A stretch of DNA of 64,000 bases from Chitinimonas koreensis (GTDB lineage: Bacteria > Pseudomonadota > Gammaproteobacteria > Burkholderiales > Chitinimonadaceae). The notes under the pieces were generated by a model. That model had not been told where the DNA came from and did no database searches. It saw only the letters and a program-made list of their open reading frames with translations. Positions within the stretch are counted from its first letter, which is position 1, and each line of letters begins with the position of its first letter. Below, in pieces: positions 15,471 to 24,080 of the stretch. The stretch lies in contig NZ_CP060704.1 in NCBI RefSeq assembly GCF_014353015.1, positions 5,295,001-5,359,000 on the forward strand, given 5' to 3'. A program made the translations under genes and the position numbers.

Positions 15471-16708
15471 TCAGAAATTGCCCTGGAACCAGGTCTTCAT
15501 CTTGTCGAGCAGGCCGCCGATACCGGCCCCTGCATCGACTTGAATCCATTGCGCTGCGCCTGCTGCTTGCCCAGCAGCAACAGGCCGACGGCGGTCGAGA
15601 AGCGCGGGTTCTTCACCACTTCGCTCAGGCCGCCGACGTACTGCGGCACGCCCAGGCGCACCGGCAGGTGGAACACTTCCTCGCCGAGCTCGACCATGCC
15701 CTGCATCTGGGCCGAGCCGCCGGTGATGACGATGCCGCTCGAGAGCCGCTCCTCGAAGCCCGAGCGGCGCAGCTCGGCCTGCACCAGGCTGTAGAGCTCC
15801 TCGACGCGCGGCTCGATCACCTCGGCCAGCGTCTGCCGGCTCAGCTGGCGCGGACCGCGCTCGCCGACGCCGGGCACTTCGAGCAGCTGCTGCGGATCGG
15901 CCAGCTGGCGCAGCGCCACGCCGTGGGCGCGCTTGATGTCCTCGGCCTCCTTGGTCGGGGTGCGCAGCGCCATGGCGATGTCGTTGGTGATCTGGTCGCC
16001 GGCGATCGGGATCACCGCGGTATGGCGGATGGCGCCGTCGCAGAACACCGCGATGTCGGTGGTGCCGCCGCCGATGTCGATCAGGCAGACGCCGAGCTCC
16101 TTCTCGTCCTCGCTCAGCACGCTCATGGCGCTGGCCAGGGGCTGCAGGATCAGGTCGCTCATCTCCAGGCCGCAGCGGCGCACGCACTTGGTGATGTTCT
16201 GCGCCGCGCTGATCGCGCCGGTGACGATGTGGACCTTGACCTCGAGCCGCACGCCGCTCATGCCCAGCGGCTCCTTCACGTCTTCCTGGCCGTCGATGAT
16301 GAATTCCTGGGTCAGGATGTGCAGGATCTGGTGTTCGGTCGGGATGTTGACCGCGCGCGCGGTCTCGATCACCCGGTCGACGTCGGCCTGGGTGACCTCC
16401 TTGTCCTTGATCGCCACCATGCCGTGCGAGTTGAAGCTGCGGATATGGCTGCCGGCGATGCCGGTCAGCACCTCGCGGATCTTGCAGTCGGCCATCAGCT
16501 CGGCCTCTTCGAGCGCGCGCTGGATCGCGCCGACGGTGGACTCGATGTTGACCACCACGCCCTTCTTGAGGCCCTTGGACGGCGCCTGGCCCAGGCCGAC
16601 GATCTCGAGCCGGCCGTCCGGCAGGATCTCGGCCACCAGGGCGACGATCTTGGACGTGCCGATGTCGAGGCCGACCAGCAGGTTCTTGGTTGTGTTCGGT
16701 TTGTTCAC
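15471..16708 (-). CDS. ftsA: Cell division protein FtsA, with an apparent -1 frameshift near the C-terminus
   Basis: FtsA is the actin-like protein that tethers FtsZ to the membrane. The N-terminus MNKPNTTKNLLVGLDIGTSK, the phosphate loop LIDIGGGTTDIAVF and the adenosine motif GIVITGGSAQMQGM are clear. As read, the frame goes off after KSMQGP and ends at 15497 with an unrelated tail. One extra C in the CCCC run at 15527-15530 (+ strand) restores GAGIGGLLDKMKTWFQGNF, the amphipathic membrane-targeting helix expected for the family, ending at 15471 (412 aa). Span length is one base short of a multiple of three. Since that helix is needed for function, a sequencing or assembly deletion is likely. 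Confidence 0.93.
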
Positions 16709-16808
16709 CGTGATTCTCCAGACGCTCTTGCGTATCCATTGCGCCCGCCGCCGAAACCGGGCCGCGGGCCGAAATCCGTTCGCCGCCGAGGGCGATCCAT
16801 CTTCATGT

Positions 16809-17546
16809 TCATGCCGCCCCCGCCGGCTTGGCCGGCTTGGGCGGCGGCGTGTAGCCGGGCAGCCGTACCGCGAAGCCGTTGGGGTAGCGCAGGTCGACGT
16901 AGGTGATCGGCCGGTTGATCACCGCCAGCGTGCGCGGGTAGACGTCGACGAACTTGGCCAGCCGCATCTCCGGGTTGTCGCGGCCGACCTCGACCACCAG
17001 CCCGCCGTCGAGCTCGAGCCGCCAGGCGCGCCGCGCCGACAGCCACAGGTGGACCGGGCGGCGATTCACCGCCTGCAGCTGGTCGCGGAAGGCGACGTAG
17101 CCGCGCGCCATCTCGGCCTCGCTGCCCTCCGGGCCTTCGAGCACCGGCAAGGCGTCGTTGCTGGCGGCGTCGAAGCGTTCGCCCTGGGTGTTGAGCAGGC
17201 CGACCGTGCCCCAGCGCGCCAGCGCGACGTGTTCCTCGATGTTCACCTCGAGCCGGTCGGGCCAGCGCCGCCGCAGGTTGACCTGCCGCACCCACGGCAG
17301 CTTCTCGAAGGCGACGCGGGTCTTCTCCAGGTCGAGCGTGAAGAAGGTGCCCTTCAGTTCGTTCTTGACCACGTACTGCAGCTGCTCGCGCGTGATATGG
17401 GCCAGGCTGCCCTCGACCTTGATCTGCCGTACCGGGAACAGCGGCGAGTGCACCACCACCAGCAGCGCGGCGTAGAGGAAGAGCAGGACGGCCAGGCCAA
17501 TCAGCAGATTGGCGAGCCAGTTGAGGAGCTGGGGCTTATCCCACAT
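16809..17546 (-). CDS. ftsQ: Cell division protein FtsQ
   Basis: The protein has 245 aa from the ATG of MWDKPQLLNWLANLL. A longer start would add a Pro/Ser-rich tail translated from the adjacent repeat element, so it is rejected. One transmembrane helix (about 12-34) is followed by a periplasmic POTRA domain (FPVRQIKVEGSLAHITREQL) and the FtsQ beta domain. FtsQ links the early and late divisome through FtsB and FtsL. The C-terminus is Pro/Ala-rich. Confidence 0.94.
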   Translation of the reverse strand: MWDKPQLLNWLANLLIGLAVLLFLYAALLVVVHSPLFPVRQIKVEGSLAHITREQLQYVVKNELKGTFFTLDLEKTRVAFEKLPWVRQVNLRRRWPDRLEVNIEEHVALARWGTVGLLNTQGERFDAASNDALPVLEGPEGSEAEMARGYVAFRDQLQAVNRRPVHLWLSARRAWRLELDGGLVVEVGRDNPEMRLAKFVDVYPRTLAVINRPITYVDLRYPNGFAVRLPGYTPPPKPAKPAGAA

Positions 17547-17562
17547 GGCGGCCTCCCGGCTC

Positions 17563-17720
17563 CGGGAAGGGGAAGGGAGAAGGGGGAAGGGTGCGTCGCT
17601 GCGCGACGCCGCCGTCCTCTGCCTATCGTTCCCTTGCATTGCGTAACCCTTCACTGACCTATCCTCGATTCGTTGACCGCCGACCTGCTTACCCTTCCCT
17701 CTTCACCCTTCCCCCTTCAC
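17563..17720. repeat. dcw spacer element: inverted arrays of GGGAAGG-type repeats
   Basis: The left array (17563-17592) consists of GGGAAGG/GGGAGAAGG units. The right array (17691-17720) consists of the reverse complement (ACCCTTCCCTCTTCACCC and CCCCCTTCAC). About 100 bases of ordinary sequence lie between. It fills the ftsQ-ddl spacer, and the restored ddl stop codon lies inside the right array. Confidence 0.6.
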
Positions 17721-18606
17721 AACGTCGTATCGAGTATCCGCAGCACCACATCCTCATAACTCATCCCCGCCGCCCGCGCGCCCATCGGGACCAGGCTGTG
17801 GCTGGTCATGCCGGGGCGGTGTTGGCTTCGAGCAGGTAGGGCTCGCCGGCCTCGTCCATCAGGAAGTCGATCCGGCCCCAGCCGCGGCCGCCGATGGCCC
17901 AGAAGGCCTTCTCGATCAGCGGCTCGATGCGCGCCGCCTGCTCGGGGCTCAGGCAGGGGCAGCGGTAGACCGTGTCGTCGCGGAAGTACTTGGCCTGGTA
18001 GTCGTAGAACTCGGTGGCCGGCTCGATCTTGATCGCCGGCAGCACCACATAGCCCGCCACCGCGTCACCCAGGATCGGCACGCTGTATTCGCCACCGCCG
18101 ACGAACTTCTCGGCCAGCACTACGCGGTCGTACCTGCGCGCTTCCTCGTAGGCGGCGCGCAGCTCGCTCACCGCCTTCACCTTGGTGACGCCGATGCTCG
18201 AACCCTCGATGTTCGGTTTGACGAACAGCGGCAGGCCGAGCCGGGCCGCCACCGCGTCGAGGTCGCTGGCATCGTCGAGCAGTTCGAAGTCGGGCACCGG
18301 CAGGCCCAGGCCGCGCCAGATCAGCTTGCTGCGCAGCTTGTCCATGCCGATGGCCGAGGCCATCACGCCGCAGCCGGTATAGGGCAGGCCCATGGTCTCG
18401 AGCACGCCCTGCAGCGTGCCGTCCTCGCCGAACGGGCCGTGCAGGATCAGGAAGGCGCGGTCGAAGCCCTCGTCGCGCAGCGCCTGGATCGGCTTGTCGC
18501 GCGGGTCGAACGCATGCGCGTCGATGCCGCGCTCGAGCAGAGCCTCGAGCACGCCGCCGCCGCTCATCAGCGACACCTCGCGCTCGGCGCTGGTGCCGCC
18601 CATCAC
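17717..18606 (-). CDS. ddl: D-alanine--D-alanine ligase, with an apparent -1 frameshift near the C-terminus
   Basis: Ddl makes the D-Ala-D-Ala dipeptide of peptidoglycan. The start region (MMGGTSAEREVSLMSG), the ATP-grasp motifs (FVKPNIEGSSIGVTKVK and GRIDFLMD) and LLEANTAP are clear. As read the protein stops right after TAPA. One extra base in the CCGGGGC stretch at 17811-17816 restores GMTSHSLVPMGARAAGMSYE and a stop at 17717, giving about 296 aa; the GMTSHS loop is catalytic. The true start is uncertain: homologues begin a few residues earlier (YGKVAVVMGG is encoded upstream), but no in-frame ATG precedes it, so a second missing base near 18620 is possible. Confidence 0.9.
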
Positions 18607-18639
18607 GACGGCGACCTTTCCATAGCGCTGCGCGCTGCC

Positions 18640-18770
18640 GGGAAGGGGAAGGGGGAAGGGGTGGGCTGAGCCATTTCAAACTTCCGTGCGTTCGATCAGG
18701 TCGTTCATTGCGTACAAGGTCGGGGCTGCGCGAACGCTCACCCTTCCCTCTTCCCCCTTCCCTCTTCCCC
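18640..18770. repeat. dcw spacer element: second GGGAAGG-type inverted array pair
   Basis: The left array (18640-18661) has GGGAAGGGG units. The right array (18739-18770) has CACCCTTCCCTCTTCCCC-type units in inverse orientation. The spacer contains no gene. The right array overlaps the last codons of murC, so the residues EEGRGKREG are encoded by the repeat. Confidence 0.6.
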
Positions 18771-20156
18771 GGCAATCAATTTCGCCGGCACTGCACCGAT
18801 CGACCCCGCCCCCATCGTCACGATCACGTCGCCGTCGCGCGCATGGGCCAGGATCGCGGCCGGCAGCTCGGCGATGTCCTCGACGAACAGCGGCTCGAGC
18901 TTGCCCTGCACCCGGACCGCGCGCGTCAGCGCCCGGCCGTCGGCCGCCACGATCGGGGCCTCGCCGGCGGCGTAGACCTCGGTCAGCACCAGCGCGTCGA
19001 CGCTCGACAGCACGCGGGCGAAATCCTCGAAGCAGTCGCGCGTGCGGGTATAGCGATGCGGCTGGAAGGCCAGCAGCAGCCGCTTCTCCGGATAGGCGCC
19101 GCGCACGGCGGCCAGCGTGGCCGCCATCTCGACCGGGTGGTGGCCGTAGTCGTCGATCACCAGCGCATGGCCGCCGTCGGGTAGCGCGGCCTCGCCGTAG
19201 CGCTGGAAGCGCCGGCCGACGCCGCCGAATTCGCCGAGCGCCTGGGCGATCGCCGCCTCGTCGGCGCCGACCTCGAGCGCCACTGCGATGGTCGCCAGCG
19301 CGTTCAGCACGTTGTGGTGGCCGGCGGCGTTCAGTTCGATCGGCAGGCGGTGCTCGGTGCCGTTGCGCCACACCGCGTCGAAGCGCATGCGGCCGCCCGG
19401 CAGCGCCTCGATGTGCTCGGCGCGCAAGTTGGCGTCCGGGTGGACGCCGTAGGTGGTCACCGGCTTGGAGACCATCGGCAGGATGGCGCGCACGTTCGGG
19501 TCGTCGAGGCACAGCACGGCACGGCCGTAGAACGGCAGCCGGCTGAGGAAATCGAGGAAGGCCTGCTTGAGCCGGACGAAATCGTGGCCGTAGGTGTCCA
19601 TGTGGTCGGCGTCGATATTGGTGACCACCGCCAGCACCGGCTGCAGGAACAGGAAGGAGGCGTCCGATTCGTCGGCCTCGACCACGATGAAGTCGCCGCG
19701 GCCGAGCTTGGCGCCGGTGCCGGCCGCGGTCAGCTTGCCGCCGATCACGTAGGTCGGGTCGAGCCCGGCCTGGCCGAGCACCGAGGCGATCAGGCTGGTG
19801 GTGGTGGTCTTGCCGTGGGTGCCGGCCACCGCGATGCCCTGGCGGAAGCGCAGCAGCTCGGCCAGCATCATCGCGCGCGGGATCACCGGCACGCCGCGCG
19901 CGCGCGCGGCCAGCACCTCGGGGTTGTCGGCCCGCACCGCGGTGGAGGTCACCACCACGTCGGCATCCATCTGGTGGGCCGCGTCGTGGCCCAGGCAGAT
20001 GCGCGCGCCGGCGGCGGCGAGGCTGGCGGTGACCGGCGATTCGCCGAGGTCCGAGCCGCTGATCTCGAAGCCGAGGTCGAGCAGCACGCCGGCGATGGCG
20101 CTCATGCCGGCGCCGCCGATGCCGACGAAGTGGATGCGTTTGACCTTGTGTTTCAT
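18738..20156 (-). CDS. murC: UDP-N-acetylmuramate--L-alanine ligase
   Basis: The protein has 472 aa. MurC adds L-alanine to UDP-MurNAc in the cytoplasm. The Rossmann start (KHKVKRIHFVGIGGAGMSAI), the P-loop (AGTHGKTTTTS near residue 115), IVVEADESDASF and DDYGHHPVEMAATL are typical. The start ATG overlaps the murG stop by 4 nt (ATGA). The last ten residues (GEEGRGKREG) are translated from the spacer repeat array, so the ancestral end was probably slightly different. Confidence 0.96.
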   Translation of the reverse strand: MKHKVKRIHFVGIGGAGMSAIAGVLLDLGFEISGSDLGESPVTASLAAAGARICLGHDAAHQMDADVVVTSTAVRADNPEVLAARARGVPVIPRAMMLAELLRFRQGIAVAGTHGKTTTTSLIASVLGQAGLDPTYVIGGKLTAAGTGAKLGRGDFIVVEADESDASFLFLQPVLAVVTNIDADHMDTYGHDFVRLKQAFLDFLSRLPFYGRAVLCLDDPNVRAILPMVSKPVTTYGVHPDANLRAEHIEALPGGRMRFDAVWRNGTEHRLPIELNAAGHHNVLNALATIAVALEVGADEAAIAQALGEFGGVGRRFQRYGEAALPDGGHALVIDDYGHHPVEMAATLAAVRGAYPEKRLLLAFQPHRYTRTRDCFEDFARVLSSVDALVLTEVYAAGEAPIVAADGRALTRAVRVQGKLEPLFVEDIAELPAAILAHARDGDVIVTMGAGSIGAVPAKLIAGEEGRGKREG

Positions 20157-21340
20157 CGTGCCAATTCCTCGATCAGCCGGGCCACGTCCTGCGTGGCCTC
20201 GGGCTTGGCCACGCCGCGGGCGGCCTGCGCCATGCGGCACAGCGCGCCGCGGTCCAGCCCGGCCAGCAGGGTGGCCAGCGCGTCGGGCGTCAGTCGTTTC
20301 TGTTCCAGCAGCAGCGCGCCGCCGGCTTCCACCAGGAAGCGGGCGTTGTGCAGCTGCTGCTGGTCCTTGTGATGCGGATAGGGCACCAGCACGCTGGCCG
20401 CCCCGGCGGCGGCCAGCTCGGCCACCGTGATCGCGCCGCTGCGGCAGATCACCAGGTCGGCCGCGCCGTAGGCGGCCGCCATGTCGTCGATGAAGGCGCG
20501 GCAGTCGGCCGCTACGCCGAGCTCGGCGTAGCGCGCGCGCAGCGCCTCGATCTGCTTGGCGCCGGCCTGGTGCGTCACCTGCGGCCGGTTCGCCTCCGGC
20601 AGCCGCGCCAGCGCCTGCGGCACCGCGTCGTTGAGCGCCTGCGCGCCGAGGCTGCCGCCGACCACCAGGATGCGCAGCGGGCCGCCGCGGCCGGCGAAGC
20701 GCTCGGCCGGGGCGGGCAGCGCGGCGATCTCGGCGCGGACCGGGTTGCCGGTCCAGGTCACCTCGCGGCCGAAGTCGGCGCCGAAGGAGCCGGGGAAGCC
20801 CGACATCACGCGGCCGGCGCGGCGCGCCAGGAAGCGGTTGGCGAGGCCGGCCACCGCGTCGGCGGTATGGATCGCCAGCGGGATGCGCAGCAGCGAGGCC
20901 AGCATCGCGCCGGGGAAGGAGACGTAGCCGCCGAGGCCCAGCACCACGTCGGGCCTCCTGGCGCGCAGCACGCGCCAGGCCTGCCACAGCGCGCGGCCGA
21001 TGGTGACCGGCGCCAGCAGCAGCTGGAGCTTGCCGCGGCCGCGCACGCTGCGGAAATCGATGCCGGCGAAGTCGACGCCGTGCCTGGGCACCAGCTCGGC
21101 CTCCATGCCGGCGCGGGTGCCGAGCCAGAACACCCGGTCGCCGCGTGCCGCCAGCGCGCGCGCGATGGCGAGGCCGGGGAAGATGTGGCCGCCGGTGCCG
21201 CCGGTGGTGATCATCACCGTGAGAGGGGTAAGGCGTGAGGCGTGAGGGGTGCGCGTGTCGGCCGCAGCTGGGGCGCCACCGGCCGTGCCCGCGTCGACGG
21301 GCTGGGGCTGGTTCAACGTGATCGCGTCGGGACGGTTCAT
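20153..21340 (-). CDS. murG: Undecaprenyl-PP-MurNAc-pentapeptide GlcNAc transferase
   Basis: MurG converts lipid I to lipid II on the inner membrane face. The glycosyltransferase motifs are GGTGGHIFPGLAIARAL, GLGGYVSFPGAMLA, GGSLGAQALND and the acceptor loop with CRSGAITVAE. The start at 21340 overlaps the ftsW stop by 4 nt (395 aa) but gives an unusual 42-residue extension rich in Pro/Ala. Part of it (TPHASRLTPL) comes from a GCGTGAGG-type repeat. The internal ATG at 21214 (MITTGGTGGHIFPG) gives the canonical length and may be the real start. Confidence 0.94.
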   Translation of the reverse strand: MNRPDAITLNQPQPVDAGTAGGAPAAADTRTPHASRLTPLTVMITTGGTGGHIFPGLAIARALAARGDRVFWLGTRAGMEAELVPRHGVDFAGIDFRSVRGRGKLQLLLAPVTIGRALWQAWRVLRARRPDVVLGLGGYVSFPGAMLASLLRIPLAIHTADAVAGLANRFLARRAGRVMSGFPGSFGADFGREVTWTGNPVRAEIAALPAPAERFAGRGGPLRILVVGGSLGAQALNDAVPQALARLPEANRPQVTHQAGAKQIEALRARYAELGVAADCRAFIDDMAAAYGAADLVICRSGAITVAELAAAGAASVLVPYPHHKDQQQLHNARFLVEAGGALLLEQKRLTPDALATLLAGLDRGALCRMAQAARGVAKPEATQDVARLIEELAR

Positions 21341-22503
21341 ACCGTGTACCCCCGCATCAGCTGTCGATTCTCCCAGTCGATGCGCAGCAGCACCGCCAGC
21401 GCGACCAGGTTGGCCAGGATGCCGGAGCCGCCGAACGACAAGAGCGGCAGCGTCAGGCCCTTGGTCGGCAGCACGCCCATGTTCACGCCGATGTTGATCA
21501 CCGACTGCACGCCGAGCCAGATGCCGATGCCCTGCGCCACCAGCGCCGAGTAGTAGCGTTCGAGCTTGGCCGCCTGGATGCCGACCGCGAAGGCGCGGAA
21601 CACCAGCCAGGCGAACAGCGTCACCACCACGCTGATGCCGACGAAGCCGAATTCCTCGGCGATGATGGCCATCAGGAAGTCGGTGTGCGCCTCGGGCAGG
21701 TAGCTGAGCTTCTCGACCGAGCCGCCGAGGCCGACGCCGGCCCATTCGCCGCGGCCGAAGGCGATCAGCGAGTGGCTGAGCTGGTAGCCCTTGCCGTACG
21801 GGTCCTTCCACGGGTCCATGAAGCCGATCACGCGCGCCATGCGGTAGGGCGAGATCAGGATGAAGCCGACCAGGCCGATCGCCAGCATCACCGCCAGGCC
21901 GGCGAACAGCCGCCATTCGAAGCCGCCGAGGAACAGGATGCCCATCGCGATCGCGGTGACCACCGCCAGCGCGCCGAAGTCGGGCTCGGCCAGCAGCAGC
22001 GCGCCGGTCACCAGCATCACCACGAACATCGGGAAGAAGCCCTTGACCAGGCTGTGCATGTAGGCGGCCTTGCGCACCGTGTAATCGGCCGCGTACAGCA
22101 CCACGAAGAACTTGGCGAGCTCGGACGGCTGCAGGTTGACCACGAACAGGCTGAGCCAGCGGCGCGAGCCGTTCACCTCGCGGCCGATGCCGGGGATCAG
22201 CACCAGGATCAACAGGCCCGCGCCGAGCAGGAACAGGTAGGGCGAGTACTGCTGCCACACCCGCGTCGGCACCTGGAAGGCGACGAAGGCCGCGCCGAAG
22301 CCGATGGCGAGGAACACGCCGTGGCGCAGCAGGAAGTAGCTCGAACGGAAACCGGTGTCCTTGTCGACCTCGGCCGCGGCGATCGAGGCCGAATAGACCA
22401 TGACCAGGCCGATCGCGAGCAGCAGCAGCACCGACCAGACCAGCGACTGGTCGTAGCCGTGCATCACCGGGCGGCGCTTGAGGGCCTGGTAGAACATCTT
22501 CAT
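21337..22503 (-). CDS. ftsW: Septal peptidoglycan polymerase FtsW
   Basis: The protein has 388 aa. It is a SEDS-family glycosyltransferase with about ten transmembrane helices that polymerises lipid II at the septum together with FtsI. Family motifs are GIGREVNGSRRWLSLF, LQPSELAKFFVVLY, LAEPDFGALAVV, the large-loop GYQLSHSLIAFGRGEW and LPLLSFGGSGILANL. It lies 40 nt downstream of murD. The frame is intact. Confidence 0.96.
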   Translation of the reverse strand: MKMFYQALKRRPVMHGYDQSLVWSVLLLLAIGLVMVYSASIAAAEVDKDTGFRSSYFLLRHGVFLAIGFGAAFVAFQVPTRVWQQYSPYLFLLGAGLLILVLIPGIGREVNGSRRWLSLFVVNLQPSELAKFFVVLYAADYTVRKAAYMHSLVKGFFPMFVVMLVTGALLLAEPDFGALAVVTAIAMGILFLGGFEWRLFAGLAVMLAIGLVGFILISPYRMARVIGFMDPWKDPYGKGYQLSHSLIAFGRGEWAGVGLGGSVEKLSYLPEAHTDFLMAIIAEEFGFVGISVVVTLFAWLVFRAFAVGIQAAKLERYYSALVAQGIGIWLGVQSVINIGVNMGVLPTKGLTLPLLSFGGSGILANLVALAVLLRIDWENRQLMRGYTV

Positions 22504-22543
22504 GCGCGGGCGCTCCCGCCGCGGACGCGGATCATCGGAGCGC

Positions 22544-23917
22544 TCACGCCTGCAACCCCTTCACCGCCGCCACGAACACCTCGGCGCGGTGCGCATAGTT
22601 GCGGAACATGTCGAGGCTGGCGCACGCCGGCGACATCAGCACCGCGTCGCCCGGCTGCGCCTCGGCGGCGGCCAGGCGGACCGCCTCCTCCATCGAGCCG
22701 GCGTTCACCAGCTTCACGCCGCCGGCGGCCAGCGCCGCGCCCACGGCCGGCGCGTCGCGGCCGATCAGGACGGCGGCGCGCACGCGGCCGCCGCAGGCGG
22801 CGGCCAGCGGCGAGAAATCCTGGCCCTTGCCGTCGCCGCCGGCGATCAGCACCACCGGCTGGGTCATGCCCTTGAGCGCCGCCTCGGTGGCGCCGACGTT
22901 GGTGCCCTTGGAATCGTCGTAGTAGCGCACGCCGCCGATCTCGGCGACGAACTCGACCCGGTGCGGCAGGCCCTTGAAGGCCTTGAGCGCCGCCACCAGC
23001 GGCAGCGTCGGCAGGCCGATCGCACGCGTCAGCGCCAGCGCGGCCAGCGCGTTGGCGGCGTTGTGCAGGCCGGCCAGCGGCAGCTCGGCCGCCAGCATCA
23101 GGGCGAAGTCGCCGCACAGCAGCTCGTGGTCGCCGCCGACCGGCCTCAGGCCGTACTCGGTCGGCGTGCGCGGCGCGTCGGTGCCGAACCAGTAGACCTG
23201 GCGGCCCGGCCGCACCATGCCGCGGCAGTAGCCGTCCTCGCGGTTCAGCACCATGGCGCCGAGCCCTTCGAAGATGCGCGCCTTGGCCATCGCGTAGTGC
23301 AGCATCGAGTCGTAGCGGTCGAGGTGATCCTCGCTGACGTTGAGCACGGTGGCCGCGTCGGGCGCCAGGCTGTAGGTGGTCTCGAGCTGGAAGCTCGACA
23401 GCTCGAGCACCCAGACGTCGGGCCGCGGCCGCGTGCCGGCCTCGATCTCGGCCAGCGCGTCGAGCACCGGCAGGCCGATGTTCCCGGCCACCACGGTGGC
23501 CAGGCCGGCCGCCTCGCACATCGCGCCGACCATGCTTGTGACGGTGGACTTGCCGTTGGAGCCGGTGATGGCGATGACCTTGGACTTGGCGCCGTGAAAG
23601 GCGCGCGCGCGCGCCAGCAGCTCGACGTCGCCGATCGCCTCGACGCCGCGCGCGACGGCGGCCGCGACATGCGGATCGGCCAGCGCCACGCCGGGGCTGA
23701 CCACCAGGCATTCGGCGCCGGCGAAGCTGGCGTCGTCGAACGGGCCGAGCCGTACCGGCACATCGGGCAGCGCGGCGCGCAGCTCGTCGAGGCCGGGCGG
23801 CGAGGCGCGGCTGTCGACGACGCTGACGCGGGCGCCGTGCGCCGCCAGCCAGCGGGCGGCCGACAGGCCGGTGGCGCCGAGGCCGACGACGGTGATGGGT
23901 TTGTCCTGGCAGTTCAT
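22544..23917 (-). CDS. murD: UDP-N-acetylmuramoyl-L-alanine--D-glutamate ligase
   Basis: The protein has 457 aa. MurD adds D-glutamate to UDP-MurNAc-L-Ala. The Rossmann-like start (ITVVGLGATGLSAARWLAAH), the P-loop ITGSNGKSTVTSMVG (~115), VLNVSEDHLDRYDSM and the C-terminal domain motif YYDDSKGTNVGATEAAL are present. LSPACASLDMFRNYAHRAEVF near the end is characteristic. It is separated from mraY by a repeat element. Confidence 0.96.
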   Translation of the reverse strand: MNCQDKPITVVGLGATGLSAARWLAAHGARVSVVDSRASPPGLDELRAALPDVPVRLGPFDDASFAGAECLVVSPGVALADPHVAAAVARGVEAIGDVELLARARAFHGAKSKVIAITGSNGKSTVTSMVGAMCEAAGLATVVAGNIGLPVLDALAEIEAGTRPRPDVWVLELSSFQLETTYSLAPDAATVLNVSEDHLDRYDSMLHYAMAKARIFEGLGAMVLNREDGYCRGMVRPGRQVYWFGTDAPRTPTEYGLRPVGGDHELLCGDFALMLAAELPLAGLHNAANALAALALTRAIGLPTLPLVAALKAFKGLPHRVEFVAEIGGVRYYDDSKGTNVGATEAALKGMTQPVVLIAGGDGKGQDFSPLAAACGGRVRAAVLIGRDAPAVGAALAAGGVKLVNAGSMEEAVRLAAAEAQPGDAVLMSPACASLDMFRNYAHRAEVFVAAVKGLQA

Positions 23918-23932
23918 TGCTTGGTCCCCGTT

Positions 23933-24079
23933 AGGCGTGAGGGGTGAGGCGTGAGGGGTGCGCGCATCGCAATGGCGAAAGCGGACCGGTCATGGCCCGC
24001 GTTTCCGCATCGGTTCATTTCGATCACATCAGTCGTGGTCATCGCACACCTCATCCCTTACACCTCGCTCCTCACACGC
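23933..24079. repeat. dcw spacer element: inverted arrays of GCGTGAGG-type repeats
   Basis: The left array (23933-23960) reads as units of GCGTGAGGGGTGAG. The right array (24045-24079) carries CACACCTCATCCCTTACACC-type units in the inverse sense. About 85 bases lie between. It fills the murD-mraY spacer. A related half array, without a partner, lies at 21219-21251 inside the extended murG frame. Confidence 0.6.
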
Positions 24080-24080
24080 A

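Noticed and set aside
16809..17654. Upstream start for ftsQ (36 residues longer)
   Set aside because: The extension is translated from the GGGAAGG repeat array and lacks family similarity; MWDKPQLLNW starts the recognisable protein.
18065..19512. Minus-strand frames of 236 and 278 codons across the ddl-murC boundary
   Set aside because: They read ddl or murC in the wrong phase and give Arg-rich sequence; the real genes have full motif sets in other frames.
14089..24079. A CRISPR array, suggested by the short repeats in dcw spacers
   Set aside because: Units are only 7-8 nt, contiguous or nearly so, with no unique spacers of 30 or so bases and no cas genes.
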